Assembly (NCBI RefSeq): GCF_001485215.1
Contig: NZ_BBWW01000001.1
Coordinates: 2,542,001 to 2,606,000, forward strand
Length of the DNA: 64,000 nucleotides
Origin: Leptolyngbya sp. NIES-2104
GTDB lineage: Bacteria > Cyanobacteriota > Cyanobacteriia > Leptolyngbyales > Leptolyngbyaceae
Direction of reading: 5' to 3'
Shown: in pieces, positions 40,710 through 48,354 of the stretch
Layout of the letters: each line of letters starts with the position of its first letter
How positions within the stretch are numbered: the first letter of the stretch is position 1
Notes under the pieces: generated by a model
The model's input: the letters and a program-made list of their open reading frames with translations, nothing else
Database searches by the model: none
Told to the model about the DNA's origin: nothing
Program-made: the position numbers and the translations under genes

Positions 40710-40769
40710 AACCAAGAAGTTAGCACCATCTACGATCGCTCACCAAAACTATCAAGAGAAACCGCAAAT

Positions 40770-40910
40770 ATGAACTGTCCTAGATGTGGAAACGATCGCA
40801 CTTATCGCAACGGATACAACAAACTCAAAACGGGAAATTTCCCAAAGCGTTATTGTCCGAATTACCGAAAGACTTTTCAAGAAACCAAATCGGAGAAACC
40901 CCAGAAATGA
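40770..40910 (+). CDS. zinc-ribbon mini-protein, 46 residues
   Basis: MNCPRCGNDRTYRNGYNKL then FPKRYCPNYRKTF: the first knuckle CPRC is intact but the second reads CPNY where a CxxC would be expected, so metal binding may be impaired. It resembles the ribbon of IS1-type InsA and a similar ribbon at 24932. The frame is open through the GACACTT array back to 40638, but that part is translated repeat and the ATG at 40770 is preferred. The stop overlaps the next start (ATGA). Confidence 0.45.
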   Translation: MNCPRCGNDRTYRNGYNKLKTGNFPKRYCPNYRKTFQETKSEKPQK

Positions 40911-41194
40911 AACTCTCAGAACTCCTAAATGAATTGCTCGATCGCGGATACAATCCTGAAATATTCGACGGCGGAATCAGATGCCGAATTAATCTTGATA
41001 ATGAAAGTTTCGGGTTAACGATCGCTCCTTCTGGTACAGATTTCATTCGATGCCTTGCTTGGGAAACTTACGGCGGTTCGTATTATTTCGATCGCTTGTT
41101 TCCGAATTTGAATGCAGCAATATTTTCTGCACAATTCGCAGCGGTTTTAGACGATGCACGATTGACCGAATTAGTTTCGCACGTTGGGAGATAA
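40907..41194 (+). CDS. hypothetical protein, 95 residues
   Basis: Not recognised. Begins by ATGA overlap. KLSELLNELLDRGYNPEIFDGGIRCRINLDNESFGLTI suggests a small alpha/beta fold; no membrane segment. First of four closely linked genes leading to the 310-residue protein. Confidence 0.5.
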   Translation: MKLSELLNELLDRGYNPEIFDGGIRCRINLDNESFGLTIAPSGTDFIRCLAWETYGGSYYFDRLFPNLNAAIFSAQFAAVLDDARLTELVSHVGR

Positions 41195-41198
41195 ATCG

Positions 41199-41486
41199 AT
41201 GAACCTTGCATCATTTTGCCTGCCTGAATTCAAACATTTTGATCCAGTCGGATTAGAATTTCGTGCCACATCAAAACGACTTGGAGCCGAACAGGTTTTT
41301 TTCTGGATTCCGCCATTTAAGGAGAAACCCGATCGCTTGTTCCGTTGGATTCCAAAAACGTCCAGTTGGAAAGAATGCTCGATCGCTGGATTGTCCCAAA
41401 AGAAGCGATCGCAGTTGATCGAATGCTGGCAATCTCAGACTGACATCGGACTTTGGATCGCGAAATCGAAACGGGTGGCGGCATGA
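41199..41486 (+). CDS. hypothetical protein, 95 residues
   Basis: Not recognised. GGGAG lies 9 bases upstream of the ATG at 41199. Aromatic-rich centre (VFFWIPPFKEKPDRLFRWIPKTSSW), no membrane segment predicted. Lies 4 bases after the previous stop; its own stop overlaps the next start by ATGA. Confidence 0.5.
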   Translation: MNLASFCLPEFKHFDPVGLEFRATSKRLGAEQVFFWIPPFKEKPDRLFRWIPKTSSWKECSIAGLSQKKRSQLIECWQSQTDIGLWIAKSKRVAA

Positions 41487-41671
41487 GCGAGGAATTTAAG
41501 ACGGGCGATCGTATCCAAACACCGACCGGACGAACCGGAGTGATCATCGAAAGTGACGCGGATTTTCCAAACCACTGCCTGATCCAGTTTGATTCAGGGC
41601 AGAAGCAGTACGTTTTGAGGCGAATTTTGCAGCGATCGGTAGAAACAAAAACCAAATTGAGAAAGAAATAA
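41483..41671 (+). CDS. small SH3-like beta protein, 62 residues
   Basis: MSEEFKTGDRIQTPTGRTGVIIESD... CLIQFDSGQKQYVLRRIL has the pattern of a small SH3-like or hypothetical KOW-like barrel with a basic tail. Coupled by ATGA to the gene before and TAATG to the gene after. Function unknown; nucleic-acid or protein contact is a guess. Confidence 0.5.
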   Translation: MSEEFKTGDRIQTPTGRTGVIIESDADFPNHCLIQFDSGQKQYVLRRILQRSVETKTKLRKK

Positions 41672-42603
41672 TGTCAAACCTTAACCGTCCCGTAGTCAAC
41701 TTTAAGCAGAGCTACTATCAGCGCTCTGGTTCAAAAATTGTTGTTACACCTCCAGCTATTCCGATCGTTGATAGGTATCTGAACAAAATCACGATCGGCG
41801 TAAAGCTTCCACCGGACATCCAAAAGCTATTAGACATCTCAGCACAGCAGCGAGATATCGTTGGCTGTCTTAATGCACTGATGAACGGGTTAGAGGTACA
41901 CGTCGATCGCACTAATGGCAATCTGACTTTATTGGCAGATTTGCGACTAGCTTTGGCAATTTTGATGCAGTGGAAGGTTGCGATCGCGTGGTGTTTGCGC
42001 GACTACTTGAAAACGATTGCGGTGAACGAATCCCCATATAACCGAAAAGACTATCGAGCGCTCCAATCTCACGGGGAGTACGTTTACGCGAAGTTTGAAT
42101 TAATCGAGGTGTTTTTCAAAGCTTTTGAATTGATGAATATTCCGAATCCTTGGAATCAAAACTTTCTTGACAGTTTCGTAATGGCGATGTTTGAAGAAAT
42201 CAATCGAGCGGTTCAGACGCAGTACACATCCAAAGATCAAGCCACTAAGGTCACTCGAAAGATGATTGCTGATTTCAGAAGAGGCATAAATCCCTATCTA
42301 GATTCAGCGGACTGGCGCGTTAATCACGATTTATTTGCAGCAATTCAGATCATCATCGTTTCGCAACCGACAGACAATAACGCCGTCAAGAAGGCGAGAT
42401 CGGCAGTGAAGCGAAAATACACTGCCTTCATTGGGGCATTGCAGCGATGGACAAAAGATGTTGAGAGCGACCCGCAAAACGCTTTCACTCATGCTGTTGT
42501 AGACGAGAAAACCGGGCAGATTTACGCCACTCAAAAGCGGAAAAAAGGCACTCCTGGACGTAAACGAATGACAGATATTCCAACTGATAAACAAAAACAA
42601 TAA
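41671..42603 (+). CDS. hypothetical protein, 310 residues
   Basis: Not recognised. Helical, basic, soluble; C-terminus is Lys/Arg-rich (KRKKGTPGRKRMTDIPTDKQ), suggesting DNA contact. No relaxase HxH, nuclease or ATPase motif is seen. It starts by TAATG overlap, so it is the end of the coupled chain 40,770-42,603. It precedes the replication genes. Confidence 0.5.
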   Translation: MSNLNRPVVNFKQSYYQRSGSKIVVTPPAIPIVDRYLNKITIGVKLPPDIQKLLDISAQQRDIVGCLNALMNGLEVHVDRTNGNLTLLADLRLALAILMQWKVAIAWCLRDYLKTIAVNESPYNRKDYRALQSHGEYVYAKFELIEVFFKAFELMNIPNPWNQNFLDSFVMAMFEEINRAVQTQYTSKDQATKVTRKMIADFRRGINPYLDSADWRVNHDLFAAIQIIIVSQPTDNNAVKKARSAVKRKYTAFIGALQRWTKDVESDPQNAFTHAVVDEKTGQIYATQKRKKGTPGRKRMTDIPTDKQKQ

Positions 42604-42747
42604 ATAAGTATCAAAAATTGCTGAAACAGACTCTTTTGCTTATGTACCTGAAATGATTGCTACGCAAGACTCCTAGCGTTTTCTCCGCTGAGGAGGGGGT
42701 ACGAAACTACTAAGAAATCGGGTATCGTTCCTTTCAGTTACGAAAAA

Positions 42748-42766
42748 AGGCGCTTGCGATGCGCCT
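42748..42766 (-). terminator. hairpin with U-tract on minus strand
   Basis: AGGCGC/GCGCCT is a 6-bp stem with a 7-base loop. On the minus strand it is followed by T6. No minus-strand gene reads into it, so it may block antisense or act bidirectionally upstream of the replication genes. Confidence 0.45.
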
Positions 42767-42792
42767 CCTCACAAATTATTAGTCTTCAAGAT

Positions 42793-43128
42793 ATGCCGAA
42801 AAATTGCGGTTTGCAAGCGTGGAAATCACGTACCAATTCTAACAGGCGTGAGAATGATTCTCAAGTCTTCGAGCTAGTCGATCGTGAGCAGTTAGACCTA
42901 CTCGCTAATTTCCAACCGGAAAGAACGCCGGATCTGATTCTCGAACCAGTTCCCGATCGCTTTTCATTAGCAGACGATCGCTTCTACATTCATTACAACG
43001 ACTGGTATGCACCGATTCAACTGACTCGATCGCAAGCATATCGAGCGATCGAGCTTTGCGGCTCAAGTCGAGATTCTGACACGATTTGGCAAGCGATCGA
43101 GCGGACGGTTAACGGAGGTGTGCGATGA
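42793..43128 (+). CDS. hypothetical protein upstream of rep, 111 residues
   Basis: Not recognised. SLADDRFYIHYNDWYAPIQLTRSQAYRAIELC suggests a compact alpha/beta domain. The start is uncertain: the frame is open to a TTG at 42754 inside the hairpin, and the ATG at 42793 has no strong ribosome binding site. Its stop overlaps the replication gene start by ATGA, so the two are translated together; it may modulate replication. Confidence 0.5.
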   Translation: MPKNCGLQAWKSRTNSNRRENDSQVFELVDREQLDLLANFQPERTPDLILEPVPDRFSLADDRFYIHYNDWYAPIQLTRSQAYRAIELCGSSRDSDTIWQAIERTVNGGVR

Positions 43129-46100
43129 TCACCTCCTTATCGAAGCTGATTCCAACCAAAAAATCGAATCCCTGTCCTGTTTGCGGCAACGTTTCCGGTA
43201 AGTGTCGCACCTTCGACGATAAACCGCTTGTTCTGTGCATGATGGCAGAATCAGCACCGGGATTTAAGGCGTTAGGCTTCACCAAAGACGGCTTATGGAT
43301 GCAATTTGCACCTGATTCTCAGTCGTTCGATCATGCGGCATATCTCGATCGTAAACGTGAGAAGCCAGAGCCACCCGAAACAATGCCGATCGACGAGCGC
43401 GATCAGTCCTACCGTGATTGGTTGGCTAATGGGTCATTGAATGAGCGCGATCGTGCTGATTTAATCCGTAGAGGCTTGTCTAATTCTGAGATCGCTGTCT
43501 CCAGTAAAATCGGTTATGCAGTCCCTTTCAAAGGACTAGACGGCAAATACGTAGGGGCACAGTGGCGACTTGCTGATCCGGGCGAAGGCGGTCGATATCG
43601 TTGGCACAATTTGAAAGGCGGAAAGTATTATCCAGGAACCGACGAGCTACCGATCGCCGTTTATAAAGTCGAGAATCCAACGGCGATCGCACTCGTCGAA
43701 GGAACCGGAATCAAGCCACTGTTGGCATCACAGCGATTAAACGCCGTTGTGATTGGTGCGGCTGGCGGGAATCATGCGAGTTCACCGATTCAGTTGAGAG
43801 CGGCGATCGAGGCATTCCCGAATCTGCCGATCGTGATTGTTCCTGATGCTGGCGATGTCTTAAATTCTCATGTGATGCGGCGGAACGATCGCACAGTTGA
43901 GACTTTACGGCAGTGGGAACTAGAGCCTAAATTCCTTTGGTGGAATCAGCGCACAAAACAAGAAAACGATATCGACGAGGCAACACAAGCCGAAATCGAA
44001 TCGGCTCAATTGCTGACACACGAGCAGTTCACAGCACTGACAGAAGAGCACGACGATCAAGCAGAACGCAGCAAAATTATTCAAGCAATTTTGGAGGCTT
44101 GCTATGTCCAGAATGGAAGTAGACATCGAACAAGCGAAAGTGTACAAAGTTCGGAAAAACGGCAAAAGGGGAGAGGTGAGCAAGGCAGAAACGATAAAAC
44201 ATCGAATGAACTTGCTAAAACTGGGCGCAATTTCTATCGATCCAGATCTTCAGAAATCCATCGATCGCTGGTATCCGCAATACAGAAAGTGTCGCGACGC
44301 TCGGATGCTGGCAACACACCCCATTCTGAAGGCTTCGCCAAAATGGAATACGGAGCCGTTCTACGTCGATTACGAACCTTTTCGATCGACGCACTGAAGT
44401 TTGTCCAAAACGTGGTTAGTGAACAGCCAAACCGCGATCGCCTAATCAGTAAACGGGTATTTCGATTCAGGCAGTATCAGGACAAATTACAACGCGATTT
44501 CCTGATGCCAACTCTGGTTAATGGCAATGAGATCCGATATCAAAACTATTCGGGATCGACATCAACCTTCGATCTGTTCGACGATACAACCTGCCTGCAA
44601 GGGTGGCTAGGAGCGGGAAAAACCGAAGCGATGTTAAAGTCGCTGATTCCGTTTCAGGACAAAGCGATCGTTTGGGTTGCACCTCGAAACGGATTGCTAC
44701 GCCAAACCGCACAACGCGCTAAGAAACTTGGATTTAATGTTTTCCACTACCAAGACGATCCAGGTAAGCACCGGATGATGCTCGAAGCAGGTGAACCGGG
44801 GATCTACTTTATGGCTCCGGACAGCTTCAAATCCTATGCTGTTTCTGGAATCCAATGGGAAAACACCATTTTCGCGATCGACGAGTTCAGCGGCATCCGA
44901 AAAGAGGTTCTAGGAAAAACTACCGAACTGCCACAATTCCTAGACGCGATCGCTCGTTGTGCCTCACTCATTGCGGCGGATGCGTTCTTGAGTCAAATCG
45001 ATATCCGCGTGATTCAGAAGCATCGAAGCGGCTCAATGCAGATTTTGAGGCAGGACTTTAAGAAGTCCCAAACTCGAATCAAGTGGCTAGAATGTCGCAA
45101 TAAAGCGGGTGAAATCTCGTTTAGTCATCTGGGAATTTATTACTCACTGCTCGATCGCTGGATTGAGCAAGGATTCAAGAGAATCGCGATCGCGGCGGAT
45201 AGTATTCGGGTTGCCAAACTGCTCGATCGCTACCTCAAATCGAAAGGAGTTAAAACTCAGCTTGTCTGCTCCGAGACACCAGAACAGAACGTCTCGTTTA
45301 TGGACGATCCAGACAAGATCATCCATAAAGACGAAATCGAAGCGATCGTTTACACTCCAACGGCTCAAAGTGGACTAGACATTCAAGCTGAATTCGATCG
45401 CGGGTTGCTCATTGCGACCGGGGTTTTAAGTCCCCTTCAAATGTTGCAAATGATGGGACGTTGCCGCAAATGTCCAGAATGGTACGTTTCAGCACCTCGC
45501 TTCTCTGGTAATCCTGAATGCGTCACACCGTCACTGGACGGTAGGAAGATTCAGCAATGGAGCGAGAAAATCGCTCTGGCATCAGAAGCGCTCGAATTCA
45601 ACGCACCCCAATCGATTCAACCTTGGGCAGTGTGGGAGCATCTCACGCGCAATATTGAGCAAGCGTTTAATTCCGAGTATTTGCGGCATCTGCTCGATCG
45701 CTTCTTTGAATCAGTCGAAGTGGTTGAAGTCGAGAACGATCGCGCTGGTCAATGGCGTAGGGATTCTGAAATCCTCACCCGCGAGGAAAAGGAATTGATG
45801 CTTAAAGCCAATCTCGGTAAAGGATTGCGATTAATTGACGAGCAGAAGCAACCGAAACTGAATTCGGAAGTTTGGGATATCAAGCTTGCTGAATTGTGGT
45901 TGAAGTATCCCAAAGTTATCAACAAAGCGATCGCGGATTATGGTGTCCCAGAGTGGCGCGACGATGCGATCGACATGACGAAGCTATTTTCGACTCGTCG
46001 GATTGAAAAGCTTCGGAACTATGTAATCGCAACGGAACCGAACGAACAGGACGATCGCGATTTGCGGCAATACCTGAAAGAACGGGTGACGCATTACAGC

Positions 46101-46613
46101 GCTGGCAACTTTAAGCGGCTGCAAAATGTCAAACTGTTCCGACTGCTCAATCTAGGTAAGTTGGCAACCGTTCAGAATCCAAAGGAACTCAAGGCGGGTG
46201 TAAATGCTTTCTGCGCGACATCAGAAGCGATCGAGAAACTGTACCGTAAGTTTCTCAATTCGCCTGAACTGGTGAAGCTGTTTCCGTTTGTGGAGTGCCA
46301 GCGGTCATTCTTTGGTGCGGTGAAAGCTTGCCTGTCGTATTTGGGGTACGAGAAAGGTGGCAAGTCGATTCGAGTCGCAACCGACGAGTTGAACCCGAAC
46401 GGATGCGATCGCAACGGAAATCAGCGGCTCACTAAATCAAAATCGATCTATCTCGTTTACTGGCTTGTGATGGAATGCAGCGGCTCTGCCTACTTCCGTG
46501 AGCATTTCAATTTGATCATTGATGCAATTCGCGATCGTCTTGAAACTGAACGGGAGGAGCGGCGAAAATGGCGCGAGAAACACGAGTCGCCACCAATAGA
46601 GATCGCAGCTTAG
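43125..46613 (+). CDS. CyRepA1-type plasmid replication protein (primase-helicase)
   Basis: A 1162-residue protein. N-terminal zinc-finger cysteines CPVC...C (17-38), a TOPRIM-like (DUF3854) region with ALVEGTGIKPLLA (about 190-202) and VIVPDAGD (about 238-245), then a superfamily 2-like helicase: Walker A GWLGAGKT (about 494-501), AIDEFSG (about 583) and MMGRCRK (about 777). This layout is the CyRepA1 family of cyanobacterial plasmids, which primes and opens the origin. The linker at about 325-425 is unusually Arg/Ser-rich and coincides with a nested gene-like frame (44,104-44,397). Confidence 0.85.
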   Translation: MITSLSKLIPTKKSNPCPVCGNVSGKCRTFDDKPLVLCMMAESAPGFKALGFTKDGLWMQFAPDSQSFDHAAYLDRKREKPEPPETMPIDERDQSYRDWLANGSLNERDRADLIRRGLSNSEIAVSSKIGYAVPFKGLDGKYVGAQWRLADPGEGGRYRWHNLKGGKYYPGTDELPIAVYKVENPTAIALVEGTGIKPLLASQRLNAVVIGAAGGNHASSPIQLRAAIEAFPNLPIVIVPDAGDVLNSHVMRRNDRTVETLRQWELEPKFLWWNQRTKQENDIDEATQAEIESAQLLTHEQFTALTEEHDDQAERSKIIQAILEACYVQNGSRHRTSESVQSSEKRQKGRGEQGRNDKTSNELAKTGRNFYRSRSSEIHRSLVSAIQKVSRRSDAGNTPHSEGFAKMEYGAVLRRLRTFSIDALKFVQNVVSEQPNRDRLISKRVFRFRQYQDKLQRDFLMPTLVNGNEIRYQNYSGSTSTFDLFDDTTCLQGWLGAGKTEAMLKSLIPFQDKAIVWVAPRNGLLRQTAQRAKKLGFNVFHYQDDPGKHRMMLEAGEPGIYFMAPDSFKSYAVSGIQWENTIFAIDEFSGIRKEVLGKTTELPQFLDAIARCASLIAADAFLSQIDIRVIQKHRSGSMQILRQDFKKSQTRIKWLECRNKAGEISFSHLGIYYSLLDRWIEQGFKRIAIAADSIRVAKLLDRYLKSKGVKTQLVCSETPEQNVSFMDDPDKIIHKDEIEAIVYTPTAQSGLDIQAEFDRGLLIATGVLSPLQMLQMMGRCRKCPEWYVSAPRFSGNPECVTPSLDGRKIQQWSEKIALASEALEFNAPQSIQPWAVWEHLTRNIEQAFNSEYLRHLLDRFFESVEVVEVENDRAGQWRRDSEILTREEKELMLKANLGKGLRLIDEQKQPKLNSEVWDIKLAELWLKYPKVINKAIADYGVPEWRDDAIDMTKLFSTRRIEKLRNYVIATEPNEQDDRDLRQYLKERVTHYSAGNFKRLQNVKLFRLLNLGKLATVQNPKELKAGVNAFCATSEAIEKLYRKFLNSPELVKLFPFVECQRSFFGAVKACLSYLGYEKGGKSIRVATDELNPNGCDRNGNQRLTKSKSIYLVYWLVMECSGSAYFREHFNLIIDAIRDRLETEREERRKWREKHESPPIEIAA
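44104..44397 (+). CDS. nested frame within rep linker, 97 residues
   Basis: A +1-frame reading frame wholly inside the replication gene. GGAGG sits 6 bases upstream of its ATG, one of the best ribosome binding sites in the element. The product (MSRMEVDIEQAKVYKVRKNG..., ending EPFYVDYEPFRSTH) is ordinary in composition, whereas the rep frame here is a low-complexity Arg/Ser-rich stretch. Either a true overlapping gene, or the sign that two rep proteins flanking it were fused by loss of a stop. Confidence 0.5.
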   Translation: MSRMEVDIEQAKVYKVRKNGKRGEVSKAETIKHRMNLLKLGAISIDPDLQKSIDRWYPQYRKCRDARMLATHPILKASPKWNTEPFYVDYEPFRSTH

Positions 46614-46759
46614 ACCCTTCTCACACACAAATCAGCGACTTAAAGCGAGAATGCCACCGCTTGATAGAGTTGATCGCTCGAAAATCGTATCCGACCAAAC
46701 GACTGCTTTGGGTGAGACGCGCTCTCATGCTCTACCTGAACTACAAAGCAAATCGCTGA
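46568..46759 (+). CDS. hypothetical basic protein, 63 residues
   Basis: Not recognised. Overlaps the end of rep by 46 bases, with GGAGGAG about 9 bases upstream of the ATG. Basic helical tail (TKRLLWVRRALMLYLNYKANR). Position between rep and xis suggests regulation or replication control, but nothing in the sequence proves it. Confidence 0.45.
   Translation: MARETRVATNRDRSLDPSHTQISDLKRECHRLIELIARKSYPTKRLLWVRRALMLYLNYKANR
46618..46629. promoter_or_regulatory. TTCTCACACACA site
   Basis: Identical to 23901-23912 near attL and, for 11 bases, to 46777-46787. It lies within the 63-residue gene, 160 bases before the copy next to the excisionase start. Candidate excisionase or regulator site. Confidence 0.35.
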
Positions 46760-46776
46760 AAGCCCTACACCATCTA

Positions 46777-46787
46777 TCTCACACACA
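46777..46787. promoter_or_regulatory. TCTCACACACA site ahead of excisionase gene
   Basis: An 11-base copy 5 bases upstream of the excisionase-like ATG. With the copies at 46618 and the inverted pair at 23854/23901 it forms a set placed where an excisionase would bind (own leader and attL arm). Confidence 0.4.
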
Positions 46788-46792
46788 AAACG

Positions 46793-47011
46793 ATGTCTGA
46801 AAAAAATTGGTATTTCACCAATGAAGCAGCGATCGCGCTCGATTTGTCTGCCGAAAAACTGAGAAAGTTATATCGATCGGGAATGTTCAAGAAAGGGTTT
46901 CACTATCGAGATGTGTCACCTAACGGATCAAAGCGTCCAACACTGCAATTTCATGTGAATCGATGCCAGGAGCAACTAAATACGCCTCCTGAGAAGCGCA
47001 AATCATACTAA
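46793..47011 (+). CDS. excisionase-like helix-turn-helix protein
   Basis: A 72-residue protein. NWYFTNEAAIALDLSAEKLRKLYRSGMFKKGFHYRDVS is a MerR/AlpA/Xis-type winged helix pattern, with the C-terminal QFHVNRCQEQL often seen in cyanobacterial island excisionases. It lies 7 bases upstream of the integrase gene on the same strand. Likely directs excision of element 1. Confidence 0.7.
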   Translation: MSEKNWYFTNEAAIALDLSAEKLRKLYRSGMFKKGFHYRDVSPNGSKRPTLQFHVNRCQEQLNTPPEKRKSY

Positions 47012-47018
47012 TCGAACA

Positions 47019-48122
47019 ATGACATTAGACAAAATCAACGCTCGTCTAAGAGCGGCTAACCTTGGCGTGACCATTGAAGCGCGGGGCAAGGGGTCTTTAT
47101 TGTCCCTACGTGCGAAAGTTCCGCCTAAGAGCGGCGATGGAAAAGATTTGTGGCAGTACGTTCCGTTAGGACTGCGAAACAACCCTGCGGGGCTGAAACG
47201 AGCCGAATTAGAAGCGAAAAAGCTGTCGGTGCAAATTGGACTAAGAGAATTTAGCTGGGCTGATTGGGTTGAACCGGAAACGCCTGAACCTGACACGGTT
47301 TCGGCATGGATCGATCGCTATGAAATCGAATACTTTAATCGTCGATCGCGCACTCCAAAAAGTGAAACCACATGGCGAACCGACTATCGGCAACCTTTCG
47401 CACAGTTGCCACCGGATGAACCGCTAACACCTGAGATTCTACGTCGAAGCATCCTTGAGACTGAACCGGACACCCGCAATCGACAGCGGCGATGTATGGC
47501 TTTTGGACGTTTGGCAAAGTTCGCAGGCGTTGAACTGGATGCGAAATCACTGCGCGGCAAATACTCACCCAAACGAGTAAACCCGCGTGACTTGCCGAGT
47601 GACAAAGAGATTGCAGAATGGCGCGATCGCATAAATCAGGAAAATGAAGCTTGGGGCTGGTGTTTCGGGGTAATGGCTTGCTACGGACTGCGGAATCATG
47701 AGCTATTTCATATCGACTTAGAACGACTGCGAGACAGTCCGATCCTCACATTGACCGATGACCTTAACGGCGGTGGGAAGACAGGCGCTAGGCGGATCTG
47801 GGCGTGTTATCCCGAATGGTGGGACGAATGGCATTTGTGGAATATCAAACTACCGAACGTTACCGGAAAAACCAACTCTGATTTAGGTCATCGGGTAACA
47901 AATCAGCTTAAACGGTACGGTTTTTTCAAGCCGTACAATCTGCGACATCGTTGGGCAGTGAGGACGATCGAATTTGGAATTGCACCGGAGTTAGCAGCGA
48001 TTCAGATGGGACACAGCTATCAAATTCATTCTGATGTTTACCATCATTGGATCGGTGATGAGGTGCATCAAAGAGCTTTCGATATTGCCATGCAGCGAAG
48101 CGATCGACCCTTGCCACCGTGA
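47019..48122 (+). CDS. tyrosine recombinase (integrase) of element 1
   Basis: A 367-residue integrase. Catalytic residues fit R225 (CYGLRNHEL), K254 (GGGKTGARR), R309 (YNLRHRW), H332 (MGHS) and nucleophile Y341 (SDVYHHW). The position usually occupied by the first box II His holds Tyr306. N-terminal half carries the arm- and core-binding domains. It lies 137 bases from the attR core and would cut within the tRNA-Phe-derived sequence. The paired GTGAGCA motif overlaps its stop codon. Confidence 0.9.
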   Translation: MTLDKINARLRAANLGVTIEARGKGSLLSLRAKVPPKSGDGKDLWQYVPLGLRNNPAGLKRAELEAKKLSVQIGLREFSWADWVEPETPEPDTVSAWIDRYEIEYFNRRSRTPKSETTWRTDYRQPFAQLPPDEPLTPEILRRSILETEPDTRNRQRRCMAFGRLAKFAGVELDAKSLRGKYSPKRVNPRDLPSDKEIAEWRDRINQENEAWGWCFGVMACYGLRNHELFHIDLERLRDSPILTLTDDLNGGGKTGARRIWACYPEWWDEWHLWNIKLPNVTGKTNSDLGHRVTNQLKRYGFFKPYNLRHRWAVRTIEFGIAPELAAIQMGHSYQIHSDVYHHWIGDEVHQRAFDIAMQRSDRPLPP

Positions 48123-48136
48123 GCAAGATGTGAGCA
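48119..48136 (+). repeat. possible integrase arm site, right end
   Basis: GTGAGCA at 48119-48125 and 48130-48136, the same pair and spacing as at 23749-23766, in the same orientation. Confidence 0.45.
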
Positions 48137-48218
48137 AGAAATCGGGAATATTCCAGCATATTTCAGCACAGTTTAGTACATTCGTTCAAGCTAACAAGTC
48201 ATATCTCATCGGTGTTTT

Positions 48219-48247
48219 AGCCTGTATCTCATTGGTACAGGCTTTTT
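48219..48247 (+). terminator. rho-independent terminator after integrase
   Basis: AGCCTGTA/TACAGGCT is a perfect 8-bp stem with a 9-base loop followed by T4 (T5 counting the last stem base), 97 bases after the integrase stop. Confidence 0.85.
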
Positions 48248-48258
48248 AGTGCCGTGGT

Positions 48259-48301
48259 CTGAAAATCCTCGTGTCACGAGTTCAAGTCTCGTTCCTGGCA
48301 T
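48259..48301 (+). repeat. att copy 2 (attR of element 1, attL of element 2)
   Basis: 43 bases identical to the tRNA-Phe 3' end at 23680-23722. No tRNA 5' half precedes it, so it is a displaced fragment, not a gene. Confidence 0.93.
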
Positions 48302-48354
48302 ACATTTCAAGCTTTTAGATTGGGGAATCCCTAGATAGAAGCGCATTTGAATGA

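Noticed and set aside
40638-40769. N-terminal extension of the zinc-ribbon mini-protein
   Set aside because: It translates the GACACTT array (repeating LRTLSATLSATL); the ATG at 40770 is the likely start.
38850-42603. A relaxase or HUH nuclease gene in the transfer-like region
   Set aside because: I looked for HxH/HUH plus tyrosine patterns in the ATPase neighbourhood, including the 310-residue protein, and found none. Absence is by eye only.
43920-44183. Cys-rich minus-strand frame opposite the rep gene
   Set aside because: Antisense to strong coding sequence and to the GGAGG site of the nested frame; Leu/Phe/Cys-rich shadow composition.
48034-48249. A 71-residue plus-strand frame across the integrase end
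   Set aside because: It overlaps the integrase in another frame and runs through the terminator hairpin.
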